DNA of 64,000 nt from Candidatus Gastranaerophilales bacterium (GTDB taxonomy: Bacteria; Cyanobacteriota; Vampirovibrionia; Gastranaerophilales; Gastranaerophilaceae). Below are positions 53,232 through 63,266 of this stretch, piece after piece; within the stretch, counting starts at the first letter, position 1, and each line of letters begins with the position of its first letter. The notes beneath the pieces are model-generated. The model was given only the letters and a program-made list of their open reading frames with translations, did not search any database and was not told where the DNA came from. The translations under genes were made by a program, and so were the position numbers. The stretch covers positions 1 through 64,000 of the forward strand of contig CALVBW010000008.1 in the NCBI GenBank assembly GCA_944325945.1, written 5' to 3'.

Positions 53232-53250
53232 TTTATATGCCTTTCTTAAA

Positions 53251-53808
53251 TTATGCTCGATCCAGATATTCGTTAGTTCTGGTGTCAACTCTTATTTTAT
53301 CGCCGTTAGAGATAAAGAACGGAACGTTGACAACTGCACCTGTTTCAAGTGTAGCAGGTTTTGTGCCGCCCTGAGCAGTGTTGCCTTTTTCGGAAGGAGG
53401 TGTGTCAACGACTTCCAATTCAACGTGAGCAGGTATATCAACGCCGATAATTCTTTTATCGTGCATTAATACCTGAACAATCATGTTTTCTTTTAAATAT
53501 TTAACGCCTGAGCCTACGTGATCTTCGGTTATTTGTAATTGTTCGTAGGTTTCAGTGTCCATCATAACGAATTCTTTGCCTTCTTTATATAAATATTGCA
53601 TTTCGCGTCTGTCAAGCATTGCTTTTGCAACTTTTTCGCCGGCACGGAAAGTTTTTTCAACTACCTGACCGGTTTCAACGTTTTTAAGTTTTGATCTTAC
53701 AAAAGCTGCGCCTTTACCCGGCTTAACGTGCAAAAACTCGACCACTGACCATAGACCGTTGTCTAATTCAAGAGTCAAGCCTGTTTTTAAGTCGTTTACT
53801 GAAATCAT
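53251..53808 (-). CDS. efp: Elongation factor P
   Basis: EF-P relieves ribosome stalling at polyproline. The 185 residues have three OB-like domains; the modification loop is [12 protein letters not shown] (Lys of PGKGA at the tip). The conserved end [17 protein letters not shown] is complete. AAGGGGAAA precedes the ATG. It heads the efp-accB-accC transcript, an order shared with many cyanobacteria and Firmicutes. Confidence 0.97.
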   Translation of the reverse strand: MISVNDLKTGLTLELDNGLWSVVEFLHVKPGKGAAFVRSKLKNVETGQVVEKTFRAGEKVAKAMLDRREMQYLYKEGKEFVMMDTETYEQLQITEDHVGSGVKYLKENMIVQVLMHDKRIIGVDIPAHVELEVVDTPPSEKGNTAQGGTKPATLETGAVVNVPFFISNGDKIRVDTRTNEYLDRA

Positions 53809-53945
53809 CTTTTTTCCCCTTATAAAATATATCTTCTTGAATATACTGATAATAACATAAAAATTTAAAATTTCAAATCAGCTTAACAAATTGATAAATT
53901 TGAAGTCTGCAGACATTTTGTTTTTTATGCTAAAATAAATATGTA

Positions 53946-54941
53946 ATGGCAGAAGGACAAATTTACAAGATACATTCGGATTTTTATTATGTCGACGACG
54001 GTATAAACCGCCGCGAGTGCAAAATCCGTGAGGTTTTGAAAAAGCAGAAAGAAAAAATTCTTGTCGGGGATTTTGTGGAATTTCAAGACGGGGTTATAGA
54101 AAAAATAATTCCGCGCAAAAATTTCATCCCGCGTCCGAGCGTAGCAAATATTGACCAAATTATAATTGTATCGGCTTTAAAAGAGCCTGATTTGAACCTT
54201 ATGCAGCTGAACAGGTACGCTTCACTTGCAAAATATCATAATATCGATGCTGTTCTCTGTTTTAATAAGAGCGATTTGAAGTGGGATAAACATTTAAAAC
54301 CTAAAATTCTTTCGATTTATGAACCTCTCGGGTATAGAATTATTTTTACGTCCGCGACGGAACATAAAGGCTTGAGGGAGTTTGAAAAGATTTTGACGGA
54401 CAAAACAAGTGTCCTCTGCGGGACGTCAGGTGCCGGCAAATCAAGTCTTATTAATGCTTTGAACCCGAATCTGAATCTGCGCACAAAAGAGGTTAGCGAA
54501 AAAATCGGCAGAGGCACTCACACAACCCGTCATTGCGAGATTATAAAATTAAGCGAAAATTCGCGAATAGTTGACACTCCGGGGTTCAGTAACGTGAAAT
54601 TTGACTTTATACTGCCGAAAGACGTGGATTTGTTGTTCGAGGATATTTCAAAATTCAGCGGAGATTGCAAATTCAGTGATTGCCTTCATAAAAATGAATC
54701 AGGCTGCGCGGTTCTCGCAAATCTTGACAAGATCGACCCGTCAAGATATGAAAGCTATCTGGCATTTGTCGATGAGGCACAAAGCTTTAAGGAAAAAATT
54801 AAATACGAAGGACAAAAAGTCGAACACTCTAAAAAACTTGTAAATAACAGGTCTGTTGCCAAAATCAGCGGCAAAAAACGTCGGAGTGCGAGAAATACCT
54901 TGAAACAACAATTATATAAGGAAATTGAAACCGATGAATAA
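53946..54941 (+). CDS. rsgA: Ribosome small-subunit GTPase RsgA
   Basis: RsgA is a circularly permuted GTPase that checks late 30S assembly. The 331 residues have an N-terminal OB domain, NKSD (G4) before the P loop GTSGAGKSSLINAL, then DTPGFSN and a C-terminal zinc knuckle (CKFSDCLHKNESGC). TGC-TAAAAT at 53928-53936 lies only nine bases before the ATG, so the mRNA would have a leader of two or three bases. An out-of-frame ATG at 53941 is followed at once by TAA. The end overlaps ispA by eight bases. Confidence 0.94.
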   Translation: MAEGQIYKIHSDFYYVDDGINRRECKIREVLKKQKEKILVGDFVEFQDGVIEKIIPRKNFIPRPSVANIDQIIIVSALKEPDLNLMQLNRYASLAKYHNIDAVLCFNKSDLKWDKHLKPKILSIYEPLGYRIIFTSATEHKGLREFEKILTDKTSVLCGTSGAGKSSLINALNPNLNLRTKEVSEKIGRGTHTTRHCEIIKLSENSRIVDTPGFSNVKFDFILPKDVDLLFEDISKFSGDCKFSDCLHKNESGCAVLANLDKIDPSRYESYLAFVDEAQSFKEKIKYEGQKVEHSKKLVNNRSVAKISGKKRRSARNTLKQQLYKEIETDE

Positions 54942-55794
54942 ACTTATTGACTTAGTAAACGAAAATTTAGATAAATTTATGGAAATAACATATCCCGAGG
55001 ATATTTTCAAATCCATGAGATACACGGTATTGCTGCCCGGGAAGCGTTTGCGTCCTGTAATGTGTCTTGAGGCGTGCAGAATGTTCGGCGGGAAACTTGA
55101 AGATGCAATTCCGGCTGCGTGCGCAATTGAGATGCTTCATGCGCAAACCCTTATCCACGACGATTTGCCCTGTATGGATAACGACGATTACAGACGCGGC
55201 AAATTGACCAATCACAAGGTTTTCGGAGAAGCCGTGGCGGTTCTTGCAGGCGATGCTCTCTTGACTTTTGCACCGCAGGTTATCGTAAAAAATTCCAAAC
55301 ATCTCGGTGCGGAAAAGTTATTAAAAATTCTTGAAGAATATTTTAAATATGCAGGCGCATACGGGGTTATCGCGGGTCAGGTCGCGGATATTGAAAGTGA
55401 AAAAACAACCCCCGAAAATCCTGAAAAAACACTTGAATATATTCATATTCATAAAACATCTGATTTGTTTAAACTCGCGTTGCGGACAGGTGCAATAATT
55501 GCAGGCGCGGACGAAAAACAGCTTGATGTTATAACCCGATTTGCTCAAAATCTCGGATTTGCATTCCAGATTGCCGATGATATTCTGGATGAAACCTCAA
55601 CTTTTGAAAAAATGGGCAAAACTCTCGGCAAAGATAAACTCTCCGGCAAATTGACTTATGTTTCTTTATACGGCCTGGACAGAGCAAAAGCGGATTTGAC
55701 TCAAATTCTGGATGATTGCGAAAAAATATTGGCGGAAAACGGCTTGAAATCGGATATTTTTGACCAAATTATTGCCAAAATCCGTATTGCATAA
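54934..55794 (+). CDS. ispA: Polyprenyl (geranyl/farnesyl) diphosphate synthase
   Basis: 286 residues from ATG 54934 (AAGGAAA upstream; TTG 54925 rejected). It condenses isopentenyl diphosphate with allylic diphosphates. The first Asp-rich motif is DDLPCMDNDD and the second is DDILD in AFQIADDILDE; LRPVMCLEA and the GQVADI region fit short-chain trans-prenyl synthases of the IspA type. Eight-base overlap with rsgA suggests coupling. Confidence 0.93.
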   Translation: MNKLIDLVNENLDKFMEITYPEDIFKSMRYTVLLPGKRLRPVMCLEACRMFGGKLEDAIPAACAIEMLHAQTLIHDDLPCMDNDDYRRGKLTNHKVFGEAVAVLAGDALLTFAPQVIVKNSKHLGAEKLLKILEEYFKYAGAYGVIAGQVADIESEKTTPENPEKTLEYIHIHKTSDLFKLALRTGAIIAGADEKQLDVITRFAQNLGFAFQIADDILDETSTFEKMGKTLGKDKLSGKLTYVSLYGLDRAKADLTQILDDCEKILAENGLKSDIFDQIIAKIRIA

Positions 55795-55874
55795 GATTTG
55801 TAAAGTTTTTGCAACCTGCTTTGAGATTTGATATAATTGCCGCAGATTGACAAATTTATAGAAAGCGAGATTTT

Positions 55875-56336
55875 ATGCATACTTTAATTATAAATAATGG
55901 CTACGAAGCGTTAGCTTGCGGAATTTTATCCGCATTTTTTGCTCAGGTGATAAAGTTTTGCGTTTTTACAATAAGAACACGTAAAATTAATTTTAAAATA
56001 TTTACAACAACGGGCGGCATGCCGAGTTCTCATTCGGCGGGTGTTATGGGTTTATCAACATCCGTCGGGATTATTGCAGGATTTAGTTCCTTGATTTTTG
56101 CGGTGGCATTCGGATATGCGTTGATTGTAATGTATGATGCCGCAGGATTGCGGCGTGCAGCAGGCAAAACAGCAGCGTGTCTTAACCGTATGATGGATGA
56201 TTTTTATAAACATGATCTGCAGGCTGCAGGAGGCAAGTTGAAAGAACTTTTGGGACATACGCCTTTAGAGGTGTTCTTTGGAGCTGTTTTCGGAATTTTA
56301 TTCGCGTTTGCGTTTCATAATTTTCTTGTTCCGTAA
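55875..56336 (+). CDS. Divergent PAP2-family membrane protein (DUF212)
   Basis: 153 residues with four hydrophobic segments. GGMPSSHSAGVMGLS is the DUF212 signature, related to the PSGH-type phosphatase motif of PAP2, and VMYDAAGLRRAAGKTA is the second block. The family is common in cyanobacteria and Firmicutes; its substrate is not established to my knowledge. The position after ispA hints at a prenyl-phosphate substrate, but TATAAT at about 55831 suggests its own promoter. Confidence 0.88.
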   Translation: MHTLIINNGYEALACGILSAFFAQVIKFCVFTIRTRKINFKIFTTTGGMPSSHSAGVMGLSTSVGIIAGFSSLIFAVAFGYALIVMYDAAGLRRAAGKTAACLNRMMDDFYKHDLQAAGGKLKELLGHTPLEVFFGAVFGILFAFAFHNFLVP

Positions 56337-56343
56337 AAAATAC

Positions 56344-56372
56344 TTGCACTTTTTAATTTATTCATGTATAAT
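56344..56372 (+). promoter_or_regulatory. Promoter overlapping the first ATG of the SNF2 open frame
   Basis: TTGCAC at 56344-56349, 17-base spacer, TATAAT at 56367-56372. The open frame's first ATG (56364) overlaps the -10 box, so it cannot be on this transcript and a later start must be used. Confidence 0.65.
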
Positions 56373-56447
56373 AGGAATATAAGGGCTTATAGATTTAATT
56401 CTATATCCGGCGTTGTACCCTTTGTAAAGGAAGATTATACTCCGCAA

Positions 56448-59400
56448 ATGAGTGGCGAGCAATTCAATTATAAGTTTATAAAAGAGCATGCAAGCGCTGG
56501 CAGCTGGCGCAGAGGTTACGAATACCATCTGAAAGATATGGTGTTCGACGCTTATCCTGAAAAGAATTTCTATATGGCAAAAGTCAAAGGAAATTTTCAG
56601 GATCATTATAATACTGATTTGATTTTTAAGAAAAACGGTGTAACTGCCAGATGCAACTGCCCTTTGAAAGAAGAATGGTGCAAACACGCCGTTGCTGTTG
56701 CGCTGAAAGCTATTGACGAGCATGCTTATGAAGATTGGCTGGAAACAAAATTTGGTATGGAATTTGATTTTCCGGATGAAAATACGGCTTTGACAGAACC
56801 GCCTAAGGGGAATTACATTTTCCACTTTAACCCTAAGAGAAAAGCTAATTTCTTTTCAATTCTTGTAATGTCCCGTGAAACAGGCAAGGTCGTCCGCCAG
56901 ATTGAACCGATTTTGAGGAATTTTATTGAAGCTCAAAAACAGGATAAAAATTTTGAAATCAACAATACTCAAAAAGTTGAATTGAATATTTTAAAAGAGC
57001 TTTTAAAAATTTCGCGTCAGGACAAAAAAGCCGGCTGGTATGACATTCCGATTACCAAATTCGGTCCGATGTTTAATCTTTTGTCTATGGCGGATGAGGT
57101 TCTTGATGAGAAAACCAAGCAGAGATTGAAATTCACCGATAAAGAATGGCAGCTTGTTTTGTATGTCAACAGCTCTCAGGCTGGCACCATACTTTTATCG
57201 CTTGAATGGCAAAGACCTGATAAGGACGATGTTTACCCATTTGAAGAGGTCAGGTATTTTTCAAGACATTTGAAATGGGGCAGATATAAAAACATAATTT
57301 TCCCGACAAATATTGCAATGCAATCCATTCCGCAAAACCTTTTGAAATCCACTTTTACCGATTTGAAAGATGCGGAAGGCGGCAAATTTATTTATGAAGA
57401 ACTGCCGAAACTGCGCGAAATTATGGATGTCAGAATTGCGGATAATATCTCAAAATTAATGCTTGAAGAACGTCCGCCTTTGAATATCGTGACGCTTGGA
57501 ATTGATTATGATCAGTCTCTGAAAGCTACGCTGGAATTTGAATATGATGGGGTCAGGGTGCCATTTTCCAAAAATGCGAGTGAAAAATCACCTTATCTTA
57601 CGATTAAAAAGCCTGATGAGGATTTGATTTACTGGGTTAAGCGCAATTATAAACACGAAATTGAGGCATATAATATGCTTCTGGCATGTAAATTTGTTCC
57701 GATGCAGACAAATAACCTCGCGCTTGAAAAAGAAAACGCAATTGATTTTTACAATTATTACATAAAACAGGCAGGCGACGGCTGGAAGTTTGAAGAAAAA
57801 GACGATATGAACTTTTTCAAACTTATGGATGATCCGTTTAAGCTTTGTGCGGAAATTAAGTTCAGCGAAGAGTCTCAGGATAGTTTTGAAATACATATTT
57901 TCGGAAAAGCAGGCGACGAGATTATTAACTTTGACGATATTTACGAAACTATTCAAAGCGGCGAAAAATATGCCAGAATCAGAAGTTTGGGCTTTGTAGA
58001 ATATCCTGCGCAAAATATTTACGCAATGATGAGGGCTTTCAACTCTTTTGATGTGTATAGAACGCCCGACAACAGATTTACCGTAAAAACCTACCGTGCA
58101 GGGCTTATCAATGAATTGAAGAACCTCGGTGTTGAATTAATTTTGAGCGATGATTTTGAAAAATTCTGGCAGCAGATGTCAACATTCTCAACGTCCGAAG
58201 ATTTGAAGTTGCCGGAAGGTATTCATGCGGAATTCCGTGAATATCAGACAAAAGGTTTCGGCTGGCTCTGGTTTATGTATAAATACGGCTTGAACGGGAT
58301 TCTGGCTGATGACATGGGGCTTGGTAAAACCTTACAGGCTCTGACCGCAGTTCAAAAGGCAAAAGAAGAGGACGGCCCTATGCCGACTCTTGTAATCTGT
58401 CCGACAACCGTTGTTTTTAACTGGGAAGCTGAAATTCAAAAATTCGCGCCGACTTTGACATGTTTAAAACTCGCAGGGATTGAGCGTAAACAGTTATTTA
58501 AAGAAATTCCGAATTACGATGTCGTGATTACAAGCTATGCACTTGTCAGACGCGATATTGAAAAACTTAAAAATATTAATTTCAGATATATAATTCTTGA
58601 TGAATCGCAGAATATTAAAAACGCGATGTCGCAGACTGCTCAGGCGGTTAAAAAACTGCAATCCCAGCATAAATTGGCGCTTTCCGGTACGCCGATTGAA
58701 AACAAACTCGAGGAATTGTGGTCAGTATTCGACTTTTTGATGCCGGGATTTTTGTTCAGCGTTGCGGATTTTAATTCAAGATATGTTAATCCGATTATGG
58801 AACGTCAGGACAAAACCGTTGAAAAACGTCTGAAATTGCAGATTTATCCGTTTATCCTGCGTCGTATGAAACGCGATGTTGCAAAAGATTTGCCGGATAA
58901 GGTCGAAAACATTGCATACTGTGAACTTACGGATGAGCAAAAAGACTTCTATCTGCAGGTTCTTGACAGTACCAAAGAAGAATTGTTCAAGAGTATTGAG
59001 CAAAACGGGCTTGAAAAGAGCAGATTGTCAATCTTCTCGGCTCTTCTCAGATTACGTCAAATCTGCTGCCACCCGCGGCTTTACGATAAAGAAAACGTTA
59101 AAAATATTATGTCCTCCGGCAAGTTTGAAAAACTTAAATCCATGCTGGAAGAAATTATCTCAGAAGGTCACAGAGTGCTTTTGTTCAGCCAGTTTGTCGA
59201 TATGCTGGATATCGTAAAAGCGTGGCTTGAACGTGAAGGCATTGAGTATGAGTACCTGACAGGCAAGACAAAAGATCGTCAGACTGCTGTTGAAAGATTT
59301 AATTCAACGCCGTCAATTCCGATTTTCTTAATCAGTTTGAAAGCCGGCGGAACGGGCTTGAACCTGACAGGCGCGGATTACGTAATCCATTACGACCCGT

Positions 59401-59627
59401 GGTGGAACCCTGCGGTCGAAGATCAGGCAACAGACCGTGCTTATCGTATCGGTCAGACTAAAAAGGTATTTGTCTACAGGCTTATTACCAAAAATACCGT
59501 TGAAGAAAAAATTCAAAAACTCAAAACAATTAAACGCAACCTTGTTGACAGCGTAATTTCCGTTGACAGAAATATTACTAAATCGCTTACTATGGAAGAT
59601 TTGAAGGAAATCTTCTCCGTTGACTAA
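56448..59627 (+). CDS. SNF2-family helicase with SWIM domain
   Basis: 1059 residues from ATG 56448, chosen because the only earlier ATG (56364) lies in the promoter's -10 box; AAGGAAG is 14 bases upstream. An N-terminal SWIM zinc finger (CNCPLKEEWCKH, CxC-x6-CxH) is followed by a poorly conserved region of 500 residues. The helicase core has DDMGLGKTLQ (Walker A), LDESQ in place of DEAH, SGTPIENKL, and in the second lobe LFSQFVDMLD, LISLKAGGTGLNL and DRAYRIGQ. Bacterial members (RapA- or YwqA-like) act on transcription or DNA; the exact role is unknown. Confidence 0.9.
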   Translation: MSGEQFNYKFIKEHASAGSWRRGYEYHLKDMVFDAYPEKNFYMAKVKGNFQDHYNTDLIFKKNGVTARCNCPLKEEWCKHAVAVALKAIDEHAYEDWLETKFGMEFDFPDENTALTEPPKGNYIFHFNPKRKANFFSILVMSRETGKVVRQIEPILRNFIEAQKQDKNFEINNTQKVELNILKELLKISRQDKKAGWYDIPITKFGPMFNLLSMADEVLDEKTKQRLKFTDKEWQLVLYVNSSQAGTILLSLEWQRPDKDDVYPFEEVRYFSRHLKWGRYKNIIFPTNIAMQSIPQNLLKSTFTDLKDAEGGKFIYEELPKLREIMDVRIADNISKLMLEERPPLNIVTLGIDYDQSLKATLEFEYDGVRVPFSKNASEKSPYLTIKKPDEDLIYWVKRNYKHEIEAYNMLLACKFVPMQTNNLALEKENAIDFYNYYIKQAGDGWKFEEKDDMNFFKLMDDPFKLCAEIKFSEESQDSFEIHIFGKAGDEIINFDDIYETIQSGEKYARIRSLGFVEYPAQNIYAMMRAFNSFDVYRTPDNRFTVKTYRAGLINELKNLGVELILSDDFEKFWQQMSTFSTSEDLKLPEGIHAEFREYQTKGFGWLWFMYKYGLNGILADDMGLGKTLQALTAVQKAKEEDGPMPTLVICPTTVVFNWEAEIQKFAPTLTCLKLAGIERKQLFKEIPNYDVVITSYALVRRDIEKLKNINFRYIILDESQNIKNAMSQTAQAVKKLQSQHKLALSGTPIENKLEELWSVFDFLMPGFLFSVADFNSRYVNPIMERQDKTVEKRLKLQIYPFILRRMKRDVAKDLPDKVENIAYCELTDEQKDFYLQVLDSTKEELFKSIEQNGLEKSRLSIFSALLRLRQICCHPRLYDKENVKNIMSSGKFEKLKSMLEEIISEGHRVLLFSQFVDMLDIVKAWLEREGIEYEYLTGKTKDRQTAVERFNSTPSIPIFLISLKAGGTGLNLTGADYVIHYDPWWNPAVEDQATDRAYRIGQTKKVFVYRLITKNTVEEKIQKLKTIKRNLVDSVISVDRNITKSLTMEDLKEIFSVD

Positions 59628-59729
59628 AATGGCACACAGTTATTATATAACTTTTTGTAACAAAAATTTCTTAAATGTGTAAAATTTATTTTCAGCGGTT
59701 TTATATGGACTGTAGAAAGGGACATTATT

Positions 59730-60206
59730 ATGCAAGTTACAAGAGTTTCAAATTACAGCCCGAAATTTACGGCTTATTTCTTAAATGATCCACAGACAAG
59801 TAGTGTACTGAAAACAGTGGATAATGAATTAAATCTGTACACTAAACCTGCAAAAAACTTACCGTCTTATTTTAATTTACCTGCAGCACATAAAGTCAAG
59901 TTGAAAAAAGACATTGTGGAAGAGCTTAATAAATTGAAAGAACATCATCCAAATACTGTCATAAAATTGTATGTTCAAAAAACTCATGGAGCAGAGGCTC
60001 TTTTTGCAGAAAATATATCTGATACGGGTAAAAAACCGGTAATTAGTTTGTCCGATTCGGGCGAACCGATGTATGGAAAATTGCTTTCAATACTTTGGAG
60101 ATTGAATAATCCGGAAATTAAAGATTTCTGGGGCTCTCCGGATACACACTCAATTTTTGATGTGGCTATCTCTAAAACGCCTTGTAAAGTTAGATATGAT
60201 ATTTAA
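59730..60206 (+). CDS. Unknown protein with N-terminal YSPKFTAYF motif
   Basis: 158 residues, GTAGAAAGG upstream of the ATG. The first 17 residues (VTRVSNYSPKFTAYF) resemble the starts of the 45492 and 46150 proteins. The rest is a mixed alpha/beta domain with VIKLYVQKTHGAEALFAEN. No signal peptide or membrane segment. It stands alone between the SNF2 gene and the MATE gene. Function not recognised. Confidence 0.6.
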   Translation: MQVTRVSNYSPKFTAYFLNDPQTSSVLKTVDNELNLYTKPAKNLPSYFNLPAAHKVKLKKDIVEELNKLKEHHPNTVIKLYVQKTHGAEALFAENISDTGKKPVISLSDSGEPMYGKLLSILWRLNNPEIKDFWGSPDTHSIFDVAISKTPCKVRYDI

Positions 60207-60263
60207 CGGGTAGATGCAGGTTGGTGGTTCCCATCAACAAAGATGCTCTTAACATCTTTTTTG

Positions 60264-60272
60264 TGTTACTAT
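60264..60272 (+). promoter_or_regulatory. MATE gene promoter, leaderless geometry
   Basis: TGT-TACTAT, then six bases, then ATG 60279. An overlapping TATAAT (60272-60277) is one base from the ATG and too close to serve it. Confidence 0.45.
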
Positions 60273-60278
60273 ATAATC

Positions 60279-61625
60279 ATGCGTTTATCCGAGTTTAAAC
60301 ATTATGCAAAAGAGTTGTTACATATTGCCCTGCCCATTATAATGGGAAATTTGGGCTTTATTATGATAGGCGCGGGTGATGTTTTGATTGCGGGACGTCA
60401 TTCGACGGATACTCTCGCGGCGATTTCCATTGCAACAGCTATTTCCAATTGTATTATGACTTTCGGAATCGGCTTAATCGCAAGTGTTTCGCCGCTTTTG
60501 TCAAACTATAGAGGCGAAAAGCACTCCGCTAAAAAGTATTTTTACCCGACAATCAGGTTTGCCATGATTTTGGCTGTCATAATGATGATTGGCGTTTTGT
60601 TGTGCGTACCGCTGATTGATTATTTGAATTTTGAACCGCAGCTTGTGAAGCCGATTAAGGAATATATGATTATAACTGCGTTTTCGACTTTCGGGGCATA
60701 TTTGCATGCTGCGTTGAAGGAATTTTTGCAGGCGTTTGAAATTGTATTTTTGCCAAACGTTGTGACTGTGTTTTCGGTATTTTTGAACCTTGCATTGAAC
60801 GCAATACTCGTGTTCGGCTGGGGTCCGATACCGTCTTTGGGTGCAATAGGGCTTGCTATAGCAAGTTTTACCGTAAGATATTTTATGGGATTTGTGCTGT
60901 TGTGGTACTGTTTCAAGCTGATGAAATTCCGCAATTACAGAGATGACAGGGAATATTTCAAAGGGCTTTTGAAAATCGGAATGCCCATATCTGTTGCGAT
61001 TTTGATTGAATTTGTTGCGTTTAATTGCGTTGCGGTAATTATGGGGCGCGTGTCAGGGGTTTATGCAGCGGCGCAGAACCTTGTGTGTACCTTGACAACG
61101 GTATCTTTTATGGTGCCGCTTGCTATATCAAATGCGATTGCGGTTAAAGTCGGGTTTGCAAACGGCGCGCAAAACCTTATGGAGCTTCGACGTTACGCTT
61201 ATATAGGCTTGGGAATGGCTGTAGGGTTTATGGCTTGCAGTTCAATTATTTTTGCAAGTTTTCCGGGTTTTCTTGTCGGGTTGTTTACATCTGACAGCAA
61301 GCTCGTTGACATCAGCGTGCCTGTTTTGTATGTACTGGCTCTGTTTCAGGTGTTTGACGGGCTGCAGGTGTCGCTCGCCGGAATATTCAAGGGCATGAAA
61401 AAGACCAAAATTGTTATGATTGCGAATTTTATCGGATACTGGCTGATTTCGATACCCGTCGGGTATACGCTCGCGTTTAAATATAATATGAATATTATGG
61501 GCTTCTGGTACGGTCTTGTGAGTGCCGCGATTATTCTCTGCTCGATTATGCTTGTAATTCTTAGAAAGTATATAAACGATATGAAGAAAAATCTTGATTT
61601 TGTGCGAATTGTTGACGAATATTAG
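60279..61625 (+). CDS. MATE-family multidrug/cation efflux transporter
   Basis: 448 residues from ATG 60279, twelve hydrophobic segments in two similar halves. The first half has IALPIIMGNLGFIMIGAGD and GLIASVSPLLS, which match the NorM-type MATE pattern; the second half repeats it (GMPISVAILIEFVAFNCVA, PLAISNAIAVKVG). Members exchange Na+ or H+ for cationic drugs or metabolites. The longer open frame from 60243 is rejected because the probable start site of transcription lies after it. Confidence 0.9.
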   Translation: MRLSEFKHYAKELLHIALPIIMGNLGFIMIGAGDVLIAGRHSTDTLAAISIATAISNCIMTFGIGLIASVSPLLSNYRGEKHSAKKYFYPTIRFAMILAVIMMIGVLLCVPLIDYLNFEPQLVKPIKEYMIITAFSTFGAYLHAALKEFLQAFEIVFLPNVVTVFSVFLNLALNAILVFGWGPIPSLGAIGLAIASFTVRYFMGFVLLWYCFKLMKFRNYRDDREYFKGLLKIGMPISVAILIEFVAFNCVAVIMGRVSGVYAAAQNLVCTLTTVSFMVPLAISNAIAVKVGFANGAQNLMELRRYAYIGLGMAVGFMACSSIIFASFPGFLVGLFTSDSKLVDISVPVLYVLALFQVFDGLQVSLAGIFKGMKKTKIVMIANFIGYWLISIPVGYTLAFKYNMNIMGFWYGLVSAAIILCSIMLVILRKYINDMKKNLDFVRIVDEY

Positions 61626-61673
61626 CTTTTTTCAAGGATTTATGCTATCATAGCTTTATATGGAGGAAAAAAC

Positions 61674-62150
61674 ATGGGTCATACTGAAGAGAGAACATTT
61701 ATAGCGATTAAGCCCGATGCTGTTATCAGAGGGCTGACAAGTACTATTATCAAAAGGTTTGAGGATAAAGGTTATAAGATTATCGGTTTAAAAATGCTTA
61801 TGGTAACTAAAGAGCAGGCAGCAGCACATTATGCCGAACACTACGGCAAACCTTTTTATGACAGACTTATCAAATATATTCAGAGCGGTCCGATTGTTGC
61901 AATGGTATTGCAGGGCTATAACGTGATTAAAGGTGCACGGCAGCTTATGGGTGCAACAGACCCTGCAGAAGCTCAGGTAGGCACTATCCGCGCTGATTTT
62001 GCACAGTTGAAAGAATACAATTCCGTGCACGGCTCCGATTGTCCGGAAAGTGCCGAGCGCGAAATTGCAATTTACTTTAAGCCCGAAGAACTCTGTACAA
62101 ACTGGAAAAATATGACAGAGCTTGTAACCGAAAAGGAAGATCTTGAGTAG
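61674..62150 (+). CDS. ndk: Nucleoside diphosphate kinase
   Basis: Ndk equalises NTP and dNTP pools by phosphohistidine transfer. The 158 residues include RTFIAIKPDAVIRGL, GATDPAEAQVGTIRADF and the active-site His in NSVHGSDCPESAEREI. It is slightly longer than the usual 135-150. TGGAGGAAA precedes the ATG. The tgt ATG follows the stop with no gap. Confidence 0.97.
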   Translation: MGHTEERTFIAIKPDAVIRGLTSTIIKRFEDKGYKIIGLKMLMVTKEQAAAHYAEHYGKPFYDRLIKYIQSGPIVAMVLQGYNVIKGARQLMGATDPAEAQVGTIRADFAQLKEYNSVHGSDCPESAEREIAIYFKPEELCTNWKNMTELVTEKEDLE

Positions 62151-63266
62151 ATGAGTGAATTTTTCAGTTATGAATTGGTTCACGAATGCGCGCAAACAGG
62201 CGCCCGAGCAGGAATATTAACAACTCCGCACGGAAAAATTTTGACGCCTATTTTTATGCCTGTCGGAACAAATTCCGCTGTCAAAACTCTCACCTCAGAT
62301 CAGGTGAAAAATACAGGCACGCAAATAATTCTGGCAAATTCATATCATCTTTATTTAAGAGCTGGTACAAAGTTAATCAAACAATTCGGCGGAATTCACG
62401 GCTGGATGAATTGGGATAAACCTGTTTTGACGGATTCGGGCGGGTTTCAGGTGTTTTCGCTGTCGCATTTGAGAAAAATTACCGAGGACGGCGTTGAATT
62501 TCGCGACCCCAAAGACGGCAAAAAGCATTTTATATCCCCTGAGGTTTCCATGGAAATCCAGCAGGACATCGGTGCGGATATAATTATGGCTTTTGACGAA
62601 TGTGCGCCGTATCCTTGCGATTATGACACGGCAAAAAAGGCTATGGAGCGCACCCACAGGTGGCTTGAAAGATGTATGAAAGCAAAAACAAACCCCCGTC
62701 AGGCACTTTTCCCGATAGTTCAGGGCGCGTTTTTCGATGATTTAAGACGTGAAAGCGCAGGCGTAATTTCATCTTATGATGCACCCGGCTATGCAATCGG
62801 CGGCTTGAGTGTCGGTGAAACAAAAGAGATTATGAACCATTTTGTTGAGCTTACCGCGCCTTTATTGCCCGCGAACAAGCCGCGTTACCTTATGGGTGTC
62901 GGAACACCGGAGGATTTGTTGGACGGGATTAAGCGCGGTGTGGATATGTTTGATTGCGTTCTGCCGACCAGAAATGCCCGCCACGGCTCGTTTTTTACAT
63001 GGAGCGGCAAACGTAATATTAAAAATAAAGAATTTTATGATGACGCACGTCCGCTTGTGGAAGGCTGTGATTGCTATGCGTGTCAAAACCATTCCAGAGC
63101 CTATATAAGGCACCTCTGGCGCTGCGGTGAAAGCACTGCCGCAACTCTTTTATCCATCCACAATATCCAATTTCTTGTGGAATTTTCGCAAAAATGCCGT
63201 GAAGCTATTCTGCAGGACAGGTTCGGCGACTTTTACAACGAGCATTATCAGAATTTAATCGGATAA
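62151..63266 (+). CDS. tgt: Queuine/preQ1 tRNA-ribosyltransferase
   Basis: Tgt inserts preQ1 at the wobble position of GUN tRNAs. The 371 residues have the catalytic Asp in DSGGFQVFSL, the second Asp in MFDCVLPTRNARHG and the zinc site CDCYACQNHSRAYIRHL. Immediate adjacency to ndk suggests coupling. The last 19 bases overlap the convergent pilin-like gene. Confidence 0.97.
   Translation: MSEFFSYELVHECAQTGARAGILTTPHGKILTPIFMPVGTNSAVKTLTSDQVKNTGTQIILANSYHLYLRAGTKLIKQFGGIHGWMNWDKPVLTDSGGFQVFSLSHLRKITEDGVEFRDPKDGKKHFISPEVSMEIQQDIGADIIMAFDECAPYPCDYDTAKKAMERTHRWLERCMKAKTNPRQALFPIVQGAFFDDLRRESAGVISSYDAPGYAIGGLSVGETKEIMNHFVELTAPLLPANKPRYLMGVGTPEDLLDGIKRGVDMFDCVLPTRNARHGSFFTWSGKRNIKNKEFYDDARPLVEGCDCYACQNHSRAYIRHLWRCGESTAATLLSIHNIQFLVEFSQKCREAILQDRFGDFYNEHYQNLIG

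Noticed and set aside
60272..60277. TATAAT immediately before the MATE ATG as its promoter
   Set aside because: Only one base separates it from the ATG, so transcription would start inside the gene; the overlapping TACTAT with correct spacing is preferred.
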